Assembly: GCA_947630005.1 (NCBI GenBank)
Contig: CANRGB010000015.1
Coordinates: 1-39,978 of the forward strand
Source: an uncultured Lachnospiraceae bacterium
GTDB taxonomy: Bacteria; Bacillota; Clostridia; Lachnospirales; Lachnospiraceae
Reading direction: 5' to 3'
Length of the DNA stretch: 39,978 nucleotides
Shown: piece by piece, positions 25,138 to 32,823 of the stretch
How the letters are laid out: the number at the start of each line of letters is the position of its first letter
Numbering within the stretch: position 1 is the stretch's first letter
The notes under the pieces: model-generated
Told to the model about the DNA's origin: nothing
The model's input: the letters and a program-made list of their open reading frames with translations, nothing else
Databases searched by the model: none
Program-made: the position numbers and the translations under genes

Positions 25138-25814
25138 ACCTCATCTCCTCCAAACAGATAACCCGCTCCGTACACGGAACGGATGTAGCCGCACTCTTCC
25201 CCGAGTTTCCGGCGGAGCTGCTTTACCATCGTATCCACAGTGCGGATATCCCCCACATAGTCGTATCCCCAGACGGCGTCCAGTATGGTTCCTCTGTTCA
25301 GGACAATGTTGCTGTGCTCTATGAAATAACAGAGAAGCTCGTATTCTTTGCGCGTCGTCTCCACATACCGGTCCTTCCAGTAAACCTTCTGGGCCTCCAG
25401 CTCCACTATGATATTTCCGAATTCCAGATATCTTCTGAGCTTCCCGGCTCGCTTCAGAAGCGCCTCGATGCGGAGCCTGACAAGCTCCAGCGTATAAGGC
25501 TTCGTGATGTAATCATCCGCTCCCCGCTCAAAACCGTTCATCTGATCCTCCACCGAAGACCGTGCCGTCAGCATGATCACCGGCGTGTCCAGCACTCTCC
25601 GCACTTCCCGCAGCACCTCATATCCGTCCAGATCCGGCAGCATGACGTCGAGAAGGATCAGATCGATCTTTCCCTGCGCCTGATAAAAAAGCTGAAGCGC
25701 CTCATGCCCGCTCTCCGCCGTCAAAGTCTCATAATCCTGAAGCCTCAGATAGTCTTCCAGCGTCCTCGACAGTTTTTTTTCATCCTCTACAATTAAGATC
25801 CTGTTTTTTTTCAT
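25134..25814 (-). CDS. OmpR/PhoB-family response regulator, PhoP-like
   Basis: A 226-residue DNA-binding regulator. The receiver domain has the acidic pair in VEDEKKL, phospho-acceptor Asp in LILLDVMLPDLDG, Thr in MLTARS and Lys in DYITKPY. The C-terminal winged helix (about 130-224) has RGTILDAVWGYDYVGDIRTVDTMVKQLRRKLG. I prefer the ATG at 25814 because AAGGAG lies upstream and MKKNRILIVEDE is where the family begins; an upstream in-frame ATG at 25874 adds unconserved residues. With the kinase it likely controls the Na/Pi symporter through the 11-bp repeats at 23497-23524. Confidence 0.93.
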   Translation of the reverse strand: MKKNRILIVEDEKKLSRTLEDYLRLQDYETLTAESGHEALQLFYQAQGKIDLILLDVMLPDLDGYEVLREVRRVLDTPVIMLTARSSVEDQMNGFERGADDYITKPYTLELVRLRIEALLKRAGKLRRYLEFGNIIVELEAQKVYWKDRYVETTRKEYELLCYFIEHSNIVLNRGTILDAVWGYDYVGDIRTVDTMVKQLRRKLGEECGYIRSVYGAGYLFGGDEV

Positions 25815-26125
25815 AGACTGCTCCTTCTGTTTCAACCGCGGCACCCTGGTATTTTTTACAATTCTCCTTCTCATACTAAACGGGAAATGTGATGAAATTA
25901 TGGAAATTTAATCATTTGGTAAACAGTTCAGTAATATTTTCGTAATATTTTTTATTTTTACGTAATTTTAATCCGCCCCATATTTCTCACATATTCCTCT
26001 GCTATGATAATAACCGTGTTCGATTCTGCGCGAAACGCACGTTCCCGTCCGGAGGAATGTTTCCTTTGGGCGGCGCGCAAAACGGCAGAATGGGGTATAT
26101 TAAAAATATATTAAAGGAGAACGGC
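25815..26125. promoter_or_regulatory. Divergent intergenic region between the regulator and sulfation operons
   Basis: This 311-bp AT-rich stretch holds no gene. Rightward, an extended -10 TGCTATGAT (26000-26008) precedes sulfotransferase 1. GTAATATTTT occurs at 25931-25940 and 25942-25951, 11 bp apart, with GTAATTTT at 25962; an 11-bp period suits an OmpR-type regulator. Leftward, only a weak -10 (TATGAG near 25875) is visible for the regulator gene. Confidence 0.5.
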
Positions 26126-27397
26126 ATGTCAACACTTTATCTGCATATAGGCCCCCCGAAAACGGGAACGACGACGATCCAGAATTTCCTCTGGGAAAAC
26201 CGGGAGGTTCTTGAAGCTCACGGCATCTGCTTTCCGGATCCAGGCTATCGCTACCCGGAAGCGGACTATCACCGCAACGGGCGCTTTCTGACGAAGCTCC
26301 GGCCTCTGGAAGGACAGGAGGTTTCCCATTTTGAAGAAGGCATTGACAAGCTCGGGGAACTTGCCGGCCGGTACGACTCGATCATTCTTTCCGATGAAGG
26401 AATCTGGAAAGACAGCATACGAAAGAAACGGCTCTGGCCCAGACTTGCCGCGAAACTGAAAGAAAAGCAGATAGACCTGCGCATCATCATGTATCTGCGC
26501 CGCCAGGATCTCTGGGCACAGTCTTACTGGGCGCAGAAAGTAAAAGTCGGAAAGACCACGCTCGGTTTCCGGGAATACCTGGAAGCCATGCAGGAAGCCG
26601 GCTATCCGCTGGACTACTGCGCCTATATGGACATGCTGGCCGGACTGTTCGGAAAGGACTCACTGATCATCCGGATCATGGAAAAGGAACAGTTCCGGGG
26701 AGCCGAACACTCTCTTCTGTCCGATTTTCTGGATATTTTCGGCCTGTCACTGTCCGACGGCTTCGCACAGCAGCAGGATGTCCTCAATCCGAAGCTTGGC
26801 GGCACTTATCTGGAGCTCAAGCGCACGCTGAACATGCTGCCCTGGCTCCAGGAAAACAGAAGCAATGTCTTTATCGGCTCGATCATGAAAATACAGGACC
26901 TGAATCCTTTCCGCTATGAGCTTAGCGGGCAGTCATTCTTCGATCCCGGAGAGCAGAAGCTGTTCCGCGATTCCTTCGCCGAATCCAACCGGCGTCTGGC
27001 CGAAGAATATCTCGGCCGCGAAGACGGCGTCCTTTTCCTGGAAGACGAAATTAATCTGCCGTCCGCGCCGGTAAAAGACAGCGATCTGCTTCACGATGTC
27101 ATTCTCGTCTACGGAACAATCCTCCAGACCATCATGCAGCACAACCGGGAGAGAACCGCGGAACAGAAGCAGACGGTCCGCGCAATCCGAAAAGACCTGA
27201 ATTCTCTCTCCCGTGAGGCCGGCAAACGTCAGAAAAGCCTGGATTCTTTTTCCAGGGAGATCGCGGAGATCCGGAAAAATATGGACTCTTTTTCCAAGGA
27301 GATCAAAGGAATCCGGAAAAGCATGGAGGCAAATTCTTTCCGTGGACGGATCCGAAGAGCCCGAAAGCGCCTGAAGGCGCCGCTCCATTCGTCCTGA
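26126..27397 (+). CDS. PAPS-dependent sulfotransferase-family protein 1 with repeat coiled-coil tail
   Basis: A 423-residue cytosolic protein. The N-terminus LYLHIGPPKTGTTTIQNFLW carries the phosphosulfate-binding loop PKTGTTT; MYLRRQDLWAQSYWAQ (about 141-156) carries Arg and Ser expected to bind the 3'-phosphate of PAPS. The core runs to about residue 330. The tail has three 14-residue repeats (358-399, such as LDSFSREIAEIRKN) predicted as coiled coil, then a basic end RGRIRRARKRLK that could contact membrane or nucleic acid. The ATG at 26126 follows AAAGGAGAACGGC. cysD and cysNC downstream make its donor. The acceptor is unknown; a surface glycan is the leading guess, a small steroid or lipid the alternative. 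Confidence 0.85.
   Translation: MSTLYLHIGPPKTGTTTIQNFLWENREVLEAHGICFPDPGYRYPEADYHRNGRFLTKLRPLEGQEVSHFEEGIDKLGELAGRYDSIILSDEGIWKDSIRKKRLWPRLAAKLKEKQIDLRIIMYLRRQDLWAQSYWAQKVKVGKTTLGFREYLEAMQEAGYPLDYCAYMDMLAGLFGKDSLIIRIMEKEQFRGAEHSLLSDFLDIFGLSLSDGFAQQQDVLNPKLGGTYLELKRTLNMLPWLQENRSNVFIGSIMKIQDLNPFRYELSGQSFFDPGEQKLFRDSFAESNRRLAEEYLGREDGVLFLEDEINLPSAPVKDSDLLHDVILVYGTILQTIMQHNRERTAEQKQTVRAIRKDLNSLSREAGKRQKSLDSFSREIAEIRKNMDSFSKEIKGIRKSMEANSFRGRIRRARKRLKAPLHSS
27197..27322 (+). repeat. 42-bp repeats encoding the coiled-coil tail of sulfotransferase 1
   Basis: Three in-frame 14-codon units (LNSLSREAGKRQKS, LDSFSREIAEIRKN, MDSFSKEIKGIRKS), the last two closest in sequence. The tail has grown by internal duplication. 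Confidence 0.8.
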
Positions 27398-27422
27398 CTT
27401 TCCGTTCTGCATTGTCCGCGGG

Positions 27423-27481
27423 CCGCGGGGCAGCGCGCCCCCCGTTTCCCGCGGCTTCTGGTCAAACGGGGGATTTCCCCC
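27423..27481 (+). terminator. GC-rich stem-loops after sulfotransferase 1
   Basis: CCGCGGG (27423-27429) pairs with CCCGCGG (27448-27454), and GGGGG/CCCCC with an ATTT loop lies at 27468-27481. There is no clear T-run, so they may only partly end transcription before the internal cysD promoter. Confidence 0.35.
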
Positions 27482-27510
27482 TTGCCTATCTGCATGATTT
27501 CAGTTATAAT
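27482..27510 (+). promoter_or_regulatory. cysD promoter
   Basis: TTGCCT (27482-27487) and TATAAT (27505-27510) are 17 bp apart, a strong promoter 165 bases before cysD. cysD, cysNC and sulfotransferase 2 can thus be expressed apart from sulfotransferase 1. Confidence 0.75.
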
Positions 27511-27581
27511 AGCGGGAGTTTCAGCCGCCTCCGGAAGCTGCGCGCGTATCTGCCCCAAACATGCTCCCGGACGGCGCGGCG

Positions 27582-27639
27582 GGCAGACAAATCAAAAACC
27601 GGTCTGCCGTTCACTACAAATATGCCGGATCAGGCAGAC
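27582..27639 (+). promoter_or_regulatory. Leader of cysD with mutually exclusive hairpins
   Basis: GTCTGCC (27602-27608) can pair with GGCAGAC either upstream (27582-27588) or downstream (27633-27639). The two stems exclude each other, as in attenuators and riboswitches. No T-run follows either stem; the second is 21 bases before the ribosome site. I see no S-box or T-box core. Confidence 0.4.
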
Positions 27640-27674
27640 ACACAATCCACGATATTTTATAAGGAGTACTTTGT

Positions 27675-28577
27675 ATGAGTAATATGACCCACCTTGACAA
27701 GCTGGAAGCGGAAGCCATTTACATCATGCGCGAAGTCGCCGCTGAATGTGAGAAGCCGGTGATGCTCTATTCCATCGGCAAGGATTCCTCCGTCATGCTT
27801 CATCTCGCCTTAAAGGCTTTCTATCCGGAAAAGCCGCCTTTTCCTTTTCTGCACGTAAATACAACCTGGAAATTCCGGGAAATGATCGAATTCCGGGACC
27901 GCATGGCGCAGAAGCACGGCATTGAGATACTGGAATACATCAATGAGGAAGGGCTGGCGCAGGGCATCAACCCGTTCGATCACGGCTCCGCCTACACGGA
28001 TATCATGAAAACGCAGGCCCTCAAACAGGCGCTCGACAAATACGGCTTTACCGCCGCTTTCGGAGGCGGCCGCCGCGACGAGGAAAAATCCCGCGCCAAG
28101 GAGCGCATCTTCTCGTTCCGCAACGCAAGCCACGCCTGGGATCCCAAGAACCAGCGTCCTGAAATGTGGAAGCTGTACAACACAAAAGTCAACCAGGGCG
28201 AGGAGATCCGCGTCTTTCCGATCTCAAACTGGACCGAGGCGGATATCTGGCAGTACATCCGCCAGGAGAATATCGAGATCGTTCCGCTCTACTTCGCCAA
28301 AGAACGCCCGTTTGTCCGCCGGAACGGCAACATCATCATGATCGACGACGACCGCATGAAGCTGCTGCCCGGTGAGAAGGTCGAGCACGGGAAGATCCGT
28401 TTCCGCACGCTCGGCTGTTATCCGCTGACCGGCGGGATCGAAAGCGAGGCGGATACGCTCGACGCGATCATCAGCGAAACCTTGGGGGCGGTGTCCTCCG
28501 AGAGGACCAGCCGCGTGATCGACAGCGACAGCGGCTCGGCGAGCATGGAAAAGAGAAAGAGGGAGGGATACTTTTAA
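27675..28577 (+). CDS. cysD: Sulfate adenylyltransferase subunit 2 (ATP sulfurylase small subunit)
   Basis: CysD forms APS from ATP and sulfate, driven by GTP hydrolysis in its partner CysN. The 300-residue protein is full length: the PP-loop [13 protein letters not shown] at about residues 34-46, [21 protein letters not shown] near 126-146, and the C-terminal [20 protein letters not shown], which is a close match to the family. The start follows AAGGAG. The cysNC start comes one base after its stop, so the two are coupled. No reductase gene (cysH, apr) is nearby. Confidence 0.96.
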   Translation: MSNMTHLDKLEAEAIYIMREVAAECEKPVMLYSIGKDSSVMLHLALKAFYPEKPPFPFLHVNTTWKFREMIEFRDRMAQKHGIEILEYINEEGLAQGINPFDHGSAYTDIMKTQALKQALDKYGFTAAFGGGRRDEEKSRAKERIFSFRNASHAWDPKNQRPEMWKLYNTKVNQGEEIRVFPISNWTEADIWQYIRQENIEIVPLYFAKERPFVRRNGNIIMIDDDRMKLLPGEKVEHGKIRFRTLGCYPLTGGIESEADTLDAIISETLGAVSSERTSRVIDSDSGSASMEKRKREGYF

Positions 28578-28578
28578 T

Positions 28579-30414
28579 ATGAACAGTCTTCTCAAATTCA
28601 TCACCTGCGGAAGCGTGGACGACGGAAAATCCACGCTGATCGGCCACATGCTCTATGACGCCAAGCTTCTCTTCGCGGATCAGGAGCGCGCCCTTGAGCT
28701 TGACAGCCGCATGGGGTCCCGCGGCGGGGCGATCGACTATTCCCTGCTTCTTGACGGACTGATGGCGGAGCGCGAACAGGGCATCACGATCGACGTCGCC
28801 TACCGGTATTTCACCACGGAAAAACGCTCTTTCATCGTCGCGGATACCCCGGGCCATGAAGAATATACGCGCAATATGGCGGTCGGCGCCTCGTTTGCCG
28901 ACCTCGCGGTCATCCTCGTCGACGCCACGCACGGCGTACTCGTACAGACGCGGCGCCACACGCGCATCTGCTCCATGATGGGCATCGAGCACTTTGTCTT
29001 TGCCGTCAACAAGATGGATCTGGTCAACTACGACGAGAACCGCTTCCGCAAAATCTCAAAGGATATCCTGCGCATGGTGAAGGAATACGACTACCGGAGC
29101 CTGCAGATTCTCCCCGTCTCCGCGACGGAGGGCGACAACGTCACCAACCGCTCCACGCGCATGCCGTGGTTCCGCGGGGAGGCGCTGCTGGAATATCTTG
29201 AAAACATCAATACGGACAAGGTTTCCACGGAGGAAGGATTCTGCATGCCCGTGCAGAGAGTGTGCCGTCCCGACTATACGTTCCGCGGCTTTCAGGGAGA
29301 GATCGCGTCCGGCGTGATCCGCGTGGGAGACGAGATCACAACGCTCCCCTCCAATGAGAAAGCGGTCGTAAAGCGGATTCTCGACGCCGGAAAGGACGTG
29401 GAATCTTCCGATACCGGACATGCGGTCACCCTTGCGCTTGACCGGGAGGTGGATGTCTCCAGAGGCTGCGTCCTCACGAAAGACGCGCAGCTTACCGTCG
29501 GCAGCCTGTTCACCGCGCGGCTCCTCTGGATGGACGACTCCCATCTGGTCGCGGGCCGGAATTACTACCTCAAGCTCGGCACGAAGATGATCCCCGCCGT
29601 CGTGATGCATATCCACTGCAAGATCGACGTCAATACGGGCAGCGAGATTCCCGCCGACACCACCTACAAAAATGAGATCGTCGACTGCGATATTTCCGTC
29701 TCCGACCGGATCGTCTTTGACGAATTTCAGAACAACCACACGCTGGGATCTCTGATTCTGATCGACCGGATCACAAACATGACCTCCGCCTGCGGCATCA
29801 TCACAAACGTCCTGCGTCGCGCCGACAACCTGAGGTGGCAGGAGCACGACATCACGCGCGAACTGCGCGCGCAGCAGAAAGGCCAGAAGCCCGTGACGAT
29901 CTGGATGACCGGCCTTTCCGGATCCGGCAAATCCACGCTCGCCAATGAGCTGGAAAAGCGGCTCGTCGCGCTCGGCCGGCATACCATGCTTCTTGACGGA
30001 GATAATATCCGCATGGGACTGAACAAGAACCTCGGATTCCGCGAGACCGACCGGATCGAAAACATCCGGCGCATCGCCGAGGTCGCCAAGCTGATGAACG
30101 ACGCCGGACTGATCACGATCACCGCGTTCATCTCGCCCTATCTCCGCGACCGGCGCAGCGCCCGTGAGATCATCGGGGAGGACAGTTTTATCGAAGTTTA
30201 TGTCAGCACGCCTCTTGCGGAATGCGAGCGGCGCGACGTGAAAGGCCTTTACAAAAAAGCCCGCGCAGGCGAGATCTCTTACTTTACCGGCATTTCCAGC
30301 CCCTACGAGGTTCCGAAAAAGCCGGAGATCACCGTGGATACCAGCACGATGCCGCTCGACGACTGTGTCGACGCCATCCTGAAACTGCTCGGGGAAACGC
30401 AGGATACAAACTAA
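28579..30414 (+). CDS. cysNC: CysN-CysC fusion: ATP sulfurylase GTPase subunit and APS kinase
   Basis: A 611-residue bifunctional protein. Residues 1-430 are the CysN GTPase: P-loop GSVDDGKS (11-18), effector RMGSRGG region, EREQGITIDVAYRYF, DTPGHEEY and NKMD. Residues 437-611 are APS kinase: P-loop GLSGSGKS (445-452), LDGDNIRMGLNKNLGF and ISPYLRDRR with the active-site serine. With CysD it makes PAPS from sulfate and two nucleotides. The same NodQ-like fusion occurs in organisms that sulfate glycans. The gene begins 1 bp after cysD and ends 27 bp before sulfotransferase 2. Confidence 0.96.
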   Translation: MNSLLKFITCGSVDDGKSTLIGHMLYDAKLLFADQERALELDSRMGSRGGAIDYSLLLDGLMAEREQGITIDVAYRYFTTEKRSFIVADTPGHEEYTRNMAVGASFADLAVILVDATHGVLVQTRRHTRICSMMGIEHFVFAVNKMDLVNYDENRFRKISKDILRMVKEYDYRSLQILPVSATEGDNVTNRSTRMPWFRGEALLEYLENINTDKVSTEEGFCMPVQRVCRPDYTFRGFQGEIASGVIRVGDEITTLPSNEKAVVKRILDAGKDVESSDTGHAVTLALDREVDVSRGCVLTKDAQLTVGSLFTARLLWMDDSHLVAGRNYYLKLGTKMIPAVVMHIHCKIDVNTGSEIPADTTYKNEIVDCDISVSDRIVFDEFQNNHTLGSLILIDRITNMTSACGIITNVLRRADNLRWQEHDITRELRAQQKGQKPVTIWMTGLSGSGKSTLANELEKRLVALGRHTMLLDGDNIRMGLNKNLGFRETDRIENIRRIAEVAKLMNDAGLITITAFISPYLRDRRSAREIIGEDSFIEVYVSTPLAECERRDVKGLYKKARAGEISYFTGISSPYEVPKKPEITVDTSTMPLDDCVDAILKLLGETQDTN

Positions 30415-30441
30415 CGAAACAGAAAATCAAAGGAGGACGAT

Positions 30442-31722
30442 ATGGCAACCGTTTATCTGCATATAGGTCTCCCGAAAACCGGATCTACCTCGATCCAGTA
30501 TTTCGTATGGGATAACAGGGATGTTTTTGAGAAACTCGGCATCTGCTATCCGCTGTTCAGCTACAGGTATGAGATGGTATCCTTCCGGCGCAACGGGCAT
30601 TTTCTTTACGCCCCCTATATCAATGAGGACGGCAGCCGGAACAATACCATCCCCGCTCCCGAATACGAGGAAGGGCTGAACCAGCTGGAAGAGCTCGGCA
30701 AAAAATATGACCGGATCCTGCTCACGGACGAGGGGCTCTGGTGGGGCAGCCATCCCCGCAAAAATTTCTGGGAACAGCTGAAAGAAGATATGAACCGACG
30801 CGGTCTCGACGTCAAGATCATCGTCTATCTGCGCCGCCAGGATTCCTGGCTCGAATCGCACTGGGCGCAGAATATTAAGGACGGCCGGACCTGCCTGACC
30901 ATGCATGAATATATCGGCTACATGACAAAGCGGGGATATCCGCTCGACTACAACGCGTATATCAGCAAGCTCGCCGATCTGTTCGGAAAAGACTCCGTAT
31001 ACGTGCGGATCCTTGAGCGCGGACAGTTTAAGGGCGCGGAGCATACGCTTCAGTCCGATTTTCTCGATATTTTCGGACTGTCCCTGTCCGACGGCTTCAC
31101 TGTGAAGCAGGATGTGTACAACACAAAGTTCGAGGGCAATTATCTGGAAATAAAGCGCCTGATGAACCTTGTCCCCGAGCTTCGGACAAGGCAGCATATC
31201 CTCTTCCAGGGCATTTCGGAGATGGACGAACAGAATCCTTCCAAACGGGATTACAGCCGCTACTCTTTCTTCGCTCCGGAAGACCGGATGGATTTCCAGA
31301 AACAGTTTGAGGAATCCAACCGGCAGTTAGCCTCCGGGTTTCTGGGCCGTGAGGACGGGATTCTCTTCTATAACCAGCCGAAGGATCTGCCGGAACTGCT
31401 CATCAACGAGAACGATTTTCTGCGCGATTCGATCCTCCTCTGGGGGAAAATGTTCGATATTGTCCAGACGCAGCAGCAGACGCTGAAAGAACAGCTGTCC
31501 GAGGAGCGGCAGAATGCCAAGAAGCTGAGAAGCGAGCTCAAAGCCGAACAGCAGAAGCACAGCAAGGAGATCAAAGAGCTGAAAAAGGAACTCAAAGCCG
31601 AACAGCAGAAGCGCGGCGCGTCCGACAAGGAGCTGCGAAAAGATCTCAAGGCGCTCAGAGAAGACGTGTTCTTCTACCGTCTCAAGCGCAAGATCCGGCA
31701 CATCAGGGGCCTGGATCAGTAA
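30442..31722 (+). CDS. PAPS-dependent sulfotransferase-family protein 2 with coiled-coil tail
   Basis: A 426-residue paralogue of sulfotransferase 1. It shares LYLHIGLPKTGSTSIQYFVWDNR with the phosphosulfate loop PKTGSTS, VYLRRQDSWLESHWAQ for the 3'-phosphate, and SDFLDIFGLSLSDGF further on. The last 100 residues differ: a long Lys/Glu/Gln coiled coil with a duplicated KELKAEQQK unit, then a basic end. The start follows AAAGGAGGACGAT and lies 27 bp after cysNC, so it is in the same transcript. Different tails with a shared core suggest different acceptors or partners. The acceptor is not known. Confidence 0.85.
   Translation: MATVYLHIGLPKTGSTSIQYFVWDNRDVFEKLGICYPLFSYRYEMVSFRRNGHFLYAPYINEDGSRNNTIPAPEYEEGLNQLEELGKKYDRILLTDEGLWWGSHPRKNFWEQLKEDMNRRGLDVKIIVYLRRQDSWLESHWAQNIKDGRTCLTMHEYIGYMTKRGYPLDYNAYISKLADLFGKDSVYVRILERGQFKGAEHTLQSDFLDIFGLSLSDGFTVKQDVYNTKFEGNYLEIKRLMNLVPELRTRQHILFQGISEMDEQNPSKRDYSRYSFFAPEDRMDFQKQFEESNRQLASGFLGREDGILFYNQPKDLPELLINENDFLRDSILLWGKMFDIVQTQQQTLKEQLSEERQNAKKLRSELKAEQQKHSKEIKELKKELKAEQQKRGASDKELRKDLKALREDVFFYRLKRKIRHIRGLDQ
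31534..31612 (+). repeat. 54-bp repeat in the coiled-coil tail of sulfotransferase 2
   Basis: A 25-base segment starting GA(G/A)CTCAAAGCCGAACAG recurs at 31534-31558 and 31588-31612 with one difference, encoding ELKAEQQK twice. Confidence 0.8.
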
Positions 31723-31728
31723 AAACGG

Positions 31729-31760
31729 GCCGGATTCCCAAAAGAATCCGGCTTTTATTT
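31729..31760. terminator. Terminator of the sulfation operon
   Basis: GCCGGATTC (31729-31737), loop CCAAAA, GAATCCGGC (31744-31752), then TTTTATTTTATT. The perfect 9-bp stem ends the rightward operon; its second half abuts the stop codon of the small leftward gene, so it may serve both strands. Confidence 0.9.
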
Positions 31761-32113
31761 TATTCCTGCTCAACTGAATCCTGCGCTTTATTTTCATCCG
31801 GCTTTGCCGCCGTTCCGTTCGCGATCCCGAAAGCTACCAGAAGCGCCCAGACATACGGCGCTCCAAAAACGCTCAGGCTCTTCGGTCCTCTGACTTCGTC
31901 AGGACGCGCGCGGAGCTTTTCCAGCGCGTTCGCGAACGTGGCCCTGGTGATTGAGCGCGAACGCCTGTCCACAAACATCTCGCCGCCGCGGATCGTATAC
32001 CGAAACGGCAGATTCTTGGCCGTATAGAATGTCTCACCCTGCCTGGCCTCCATCGCTTTCCATAATTCTTCTGTCTTCTGTTCCACATCCGTCGCATGTT
32101 CTTTCGTATTCAT
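31760..32113 (-). CDS. Small conserved protein of unknown function
   Basis: A 117-residue soluble protein that I cannot assign. It has an N-terminal helix (ELWKAMEARQGETFYTAKNLPFRYTIRGGEMFVDRR), SITRATFANALEKL, then GPKSLSVFGAPYVWALLVAFGI. The pattern of a short beta-rich core with conserved GPKSL-x-VFGA suggests a small DNA- or nucleotide-binding fold, but no catalytic motif is visible. I chose the ATG at 32113 with AGGGGCGGCAGG upstream; an ATG at 32203 would overlap the metallopeptidase gene. It is the last gene of the leftward unit. Confidence 0.65.
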   Translation of the reverse strand: MNTKEHATDVEQKTEELWKAMEARQGETFYTAKNLPFRYTIRGGEMFVDRRSRSITRATFANALEKLRARPDEVRGPKSLSVFGAPYVWALLVAFGIANGTAAKPDENKAQDSVEQE

Positions 32114-32199
32114 CCTGCCGCCCCTTCTGACCTGCCGCTTTTCTTCCATTGTAACGTGCCTGGCGCGGGAAATCAAGCGGAATCGACATCTTCCGGATG

Positions 32200-32787
32200 T
32201 CATCCGCCGCCGCGGGCAGAATCGTAGTCAAGCGTAAGCAGCCACCCGTTCTCTTTGAGCCAGTTTCGGCGCTCCCGGTAATCCGGAAGGATCCGTTTCA
32301 CATGATTCCAGAACCGTTCGGAATGATTCATCTCAAGGCGGTGGCACAGCTCGTGGACGACCACGTAATCAAGCACTTCCGGCGGGGCAAGGATCAGCTT
32401 CCAGGTGAAATTAAGGTTCCCTTTGCTGCTGCAGCTGCCCCACCGGGTCTTCTGGTCGCGGATCGTGATCCTGCCGTAAGTCACGCCGAGAAGCGGCGCA
32501 AAGTACGCGGCCCGCTCCGCGATCCTCTCTCTGGCCGCCTCAATCCCGGCGCGCTTCTGCTCCTGCGTCACAGCGCCTGCCCTCTCCTGCATCTGCCTGC
32601 GCTGCTCCATCTTTGCCACACTCCGGCCAAGCCACGCCTTCTTCTCTTCCACAAACGCCCGGATCCTCTGTTCCGACATGCCGTGCGGAGCGCGGACCAG
32701 GACGCGGCCGTCCCGCGTCACCTCAAGGGACATCGTCTTTCGTGCGCTCCGGATGATTTCAACCGTAACCGGTTTTCCGTTTTCCAT
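32200..32787 (-). CDS. YgjP-like (DUF45) zinc metallopeptidase
   Basis: A 195-residue protein of the M48-like YgjP/DUF45 family. Zinc-site residues HELCH are at 145-149, with the downstream NHSERFW motif (154-160) supplying the rest; KTRWGSCSSKGNLNFTWKL precedes it as in the family. The N-terminal half is a beta domain plus a charged helix. It lies 36 bp after the MoxR ATPase gene with its own AAGGAGGATGAA ribosome site. Substrate unknown. Confidence 0.9.
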   Translation of the reverse strand: MENGKPVTVEIIRSARKTMSLEVTRDGRVLVRAPHGMSEQRIRAFVEEKKAWLGRSVAKMEQRRQMQERAGAVTQEQKRAGIEAARERIAERAAYFAPLLGVTYGRITIRDQKTRWGSCSSKGNLNFTWKLILAPPEVLDYVVVHELCHRLEMNHSERFWNHVKRILPDYRERRNWLKENGWLLTLDYDSARGGG

Positions 32788-32823
32788 TTCATCCTCCTTA
32801 CGCAGGGATCCGCGGCGGCTTTG

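Noticed and set aside
27511-27674. Leader of cysD considered as a SAM (S-box) or T-box riboswitch
   Set aside because: I found no conserved S-box core, T-box sequence or terminator in it; only the alternative pairing is reported.
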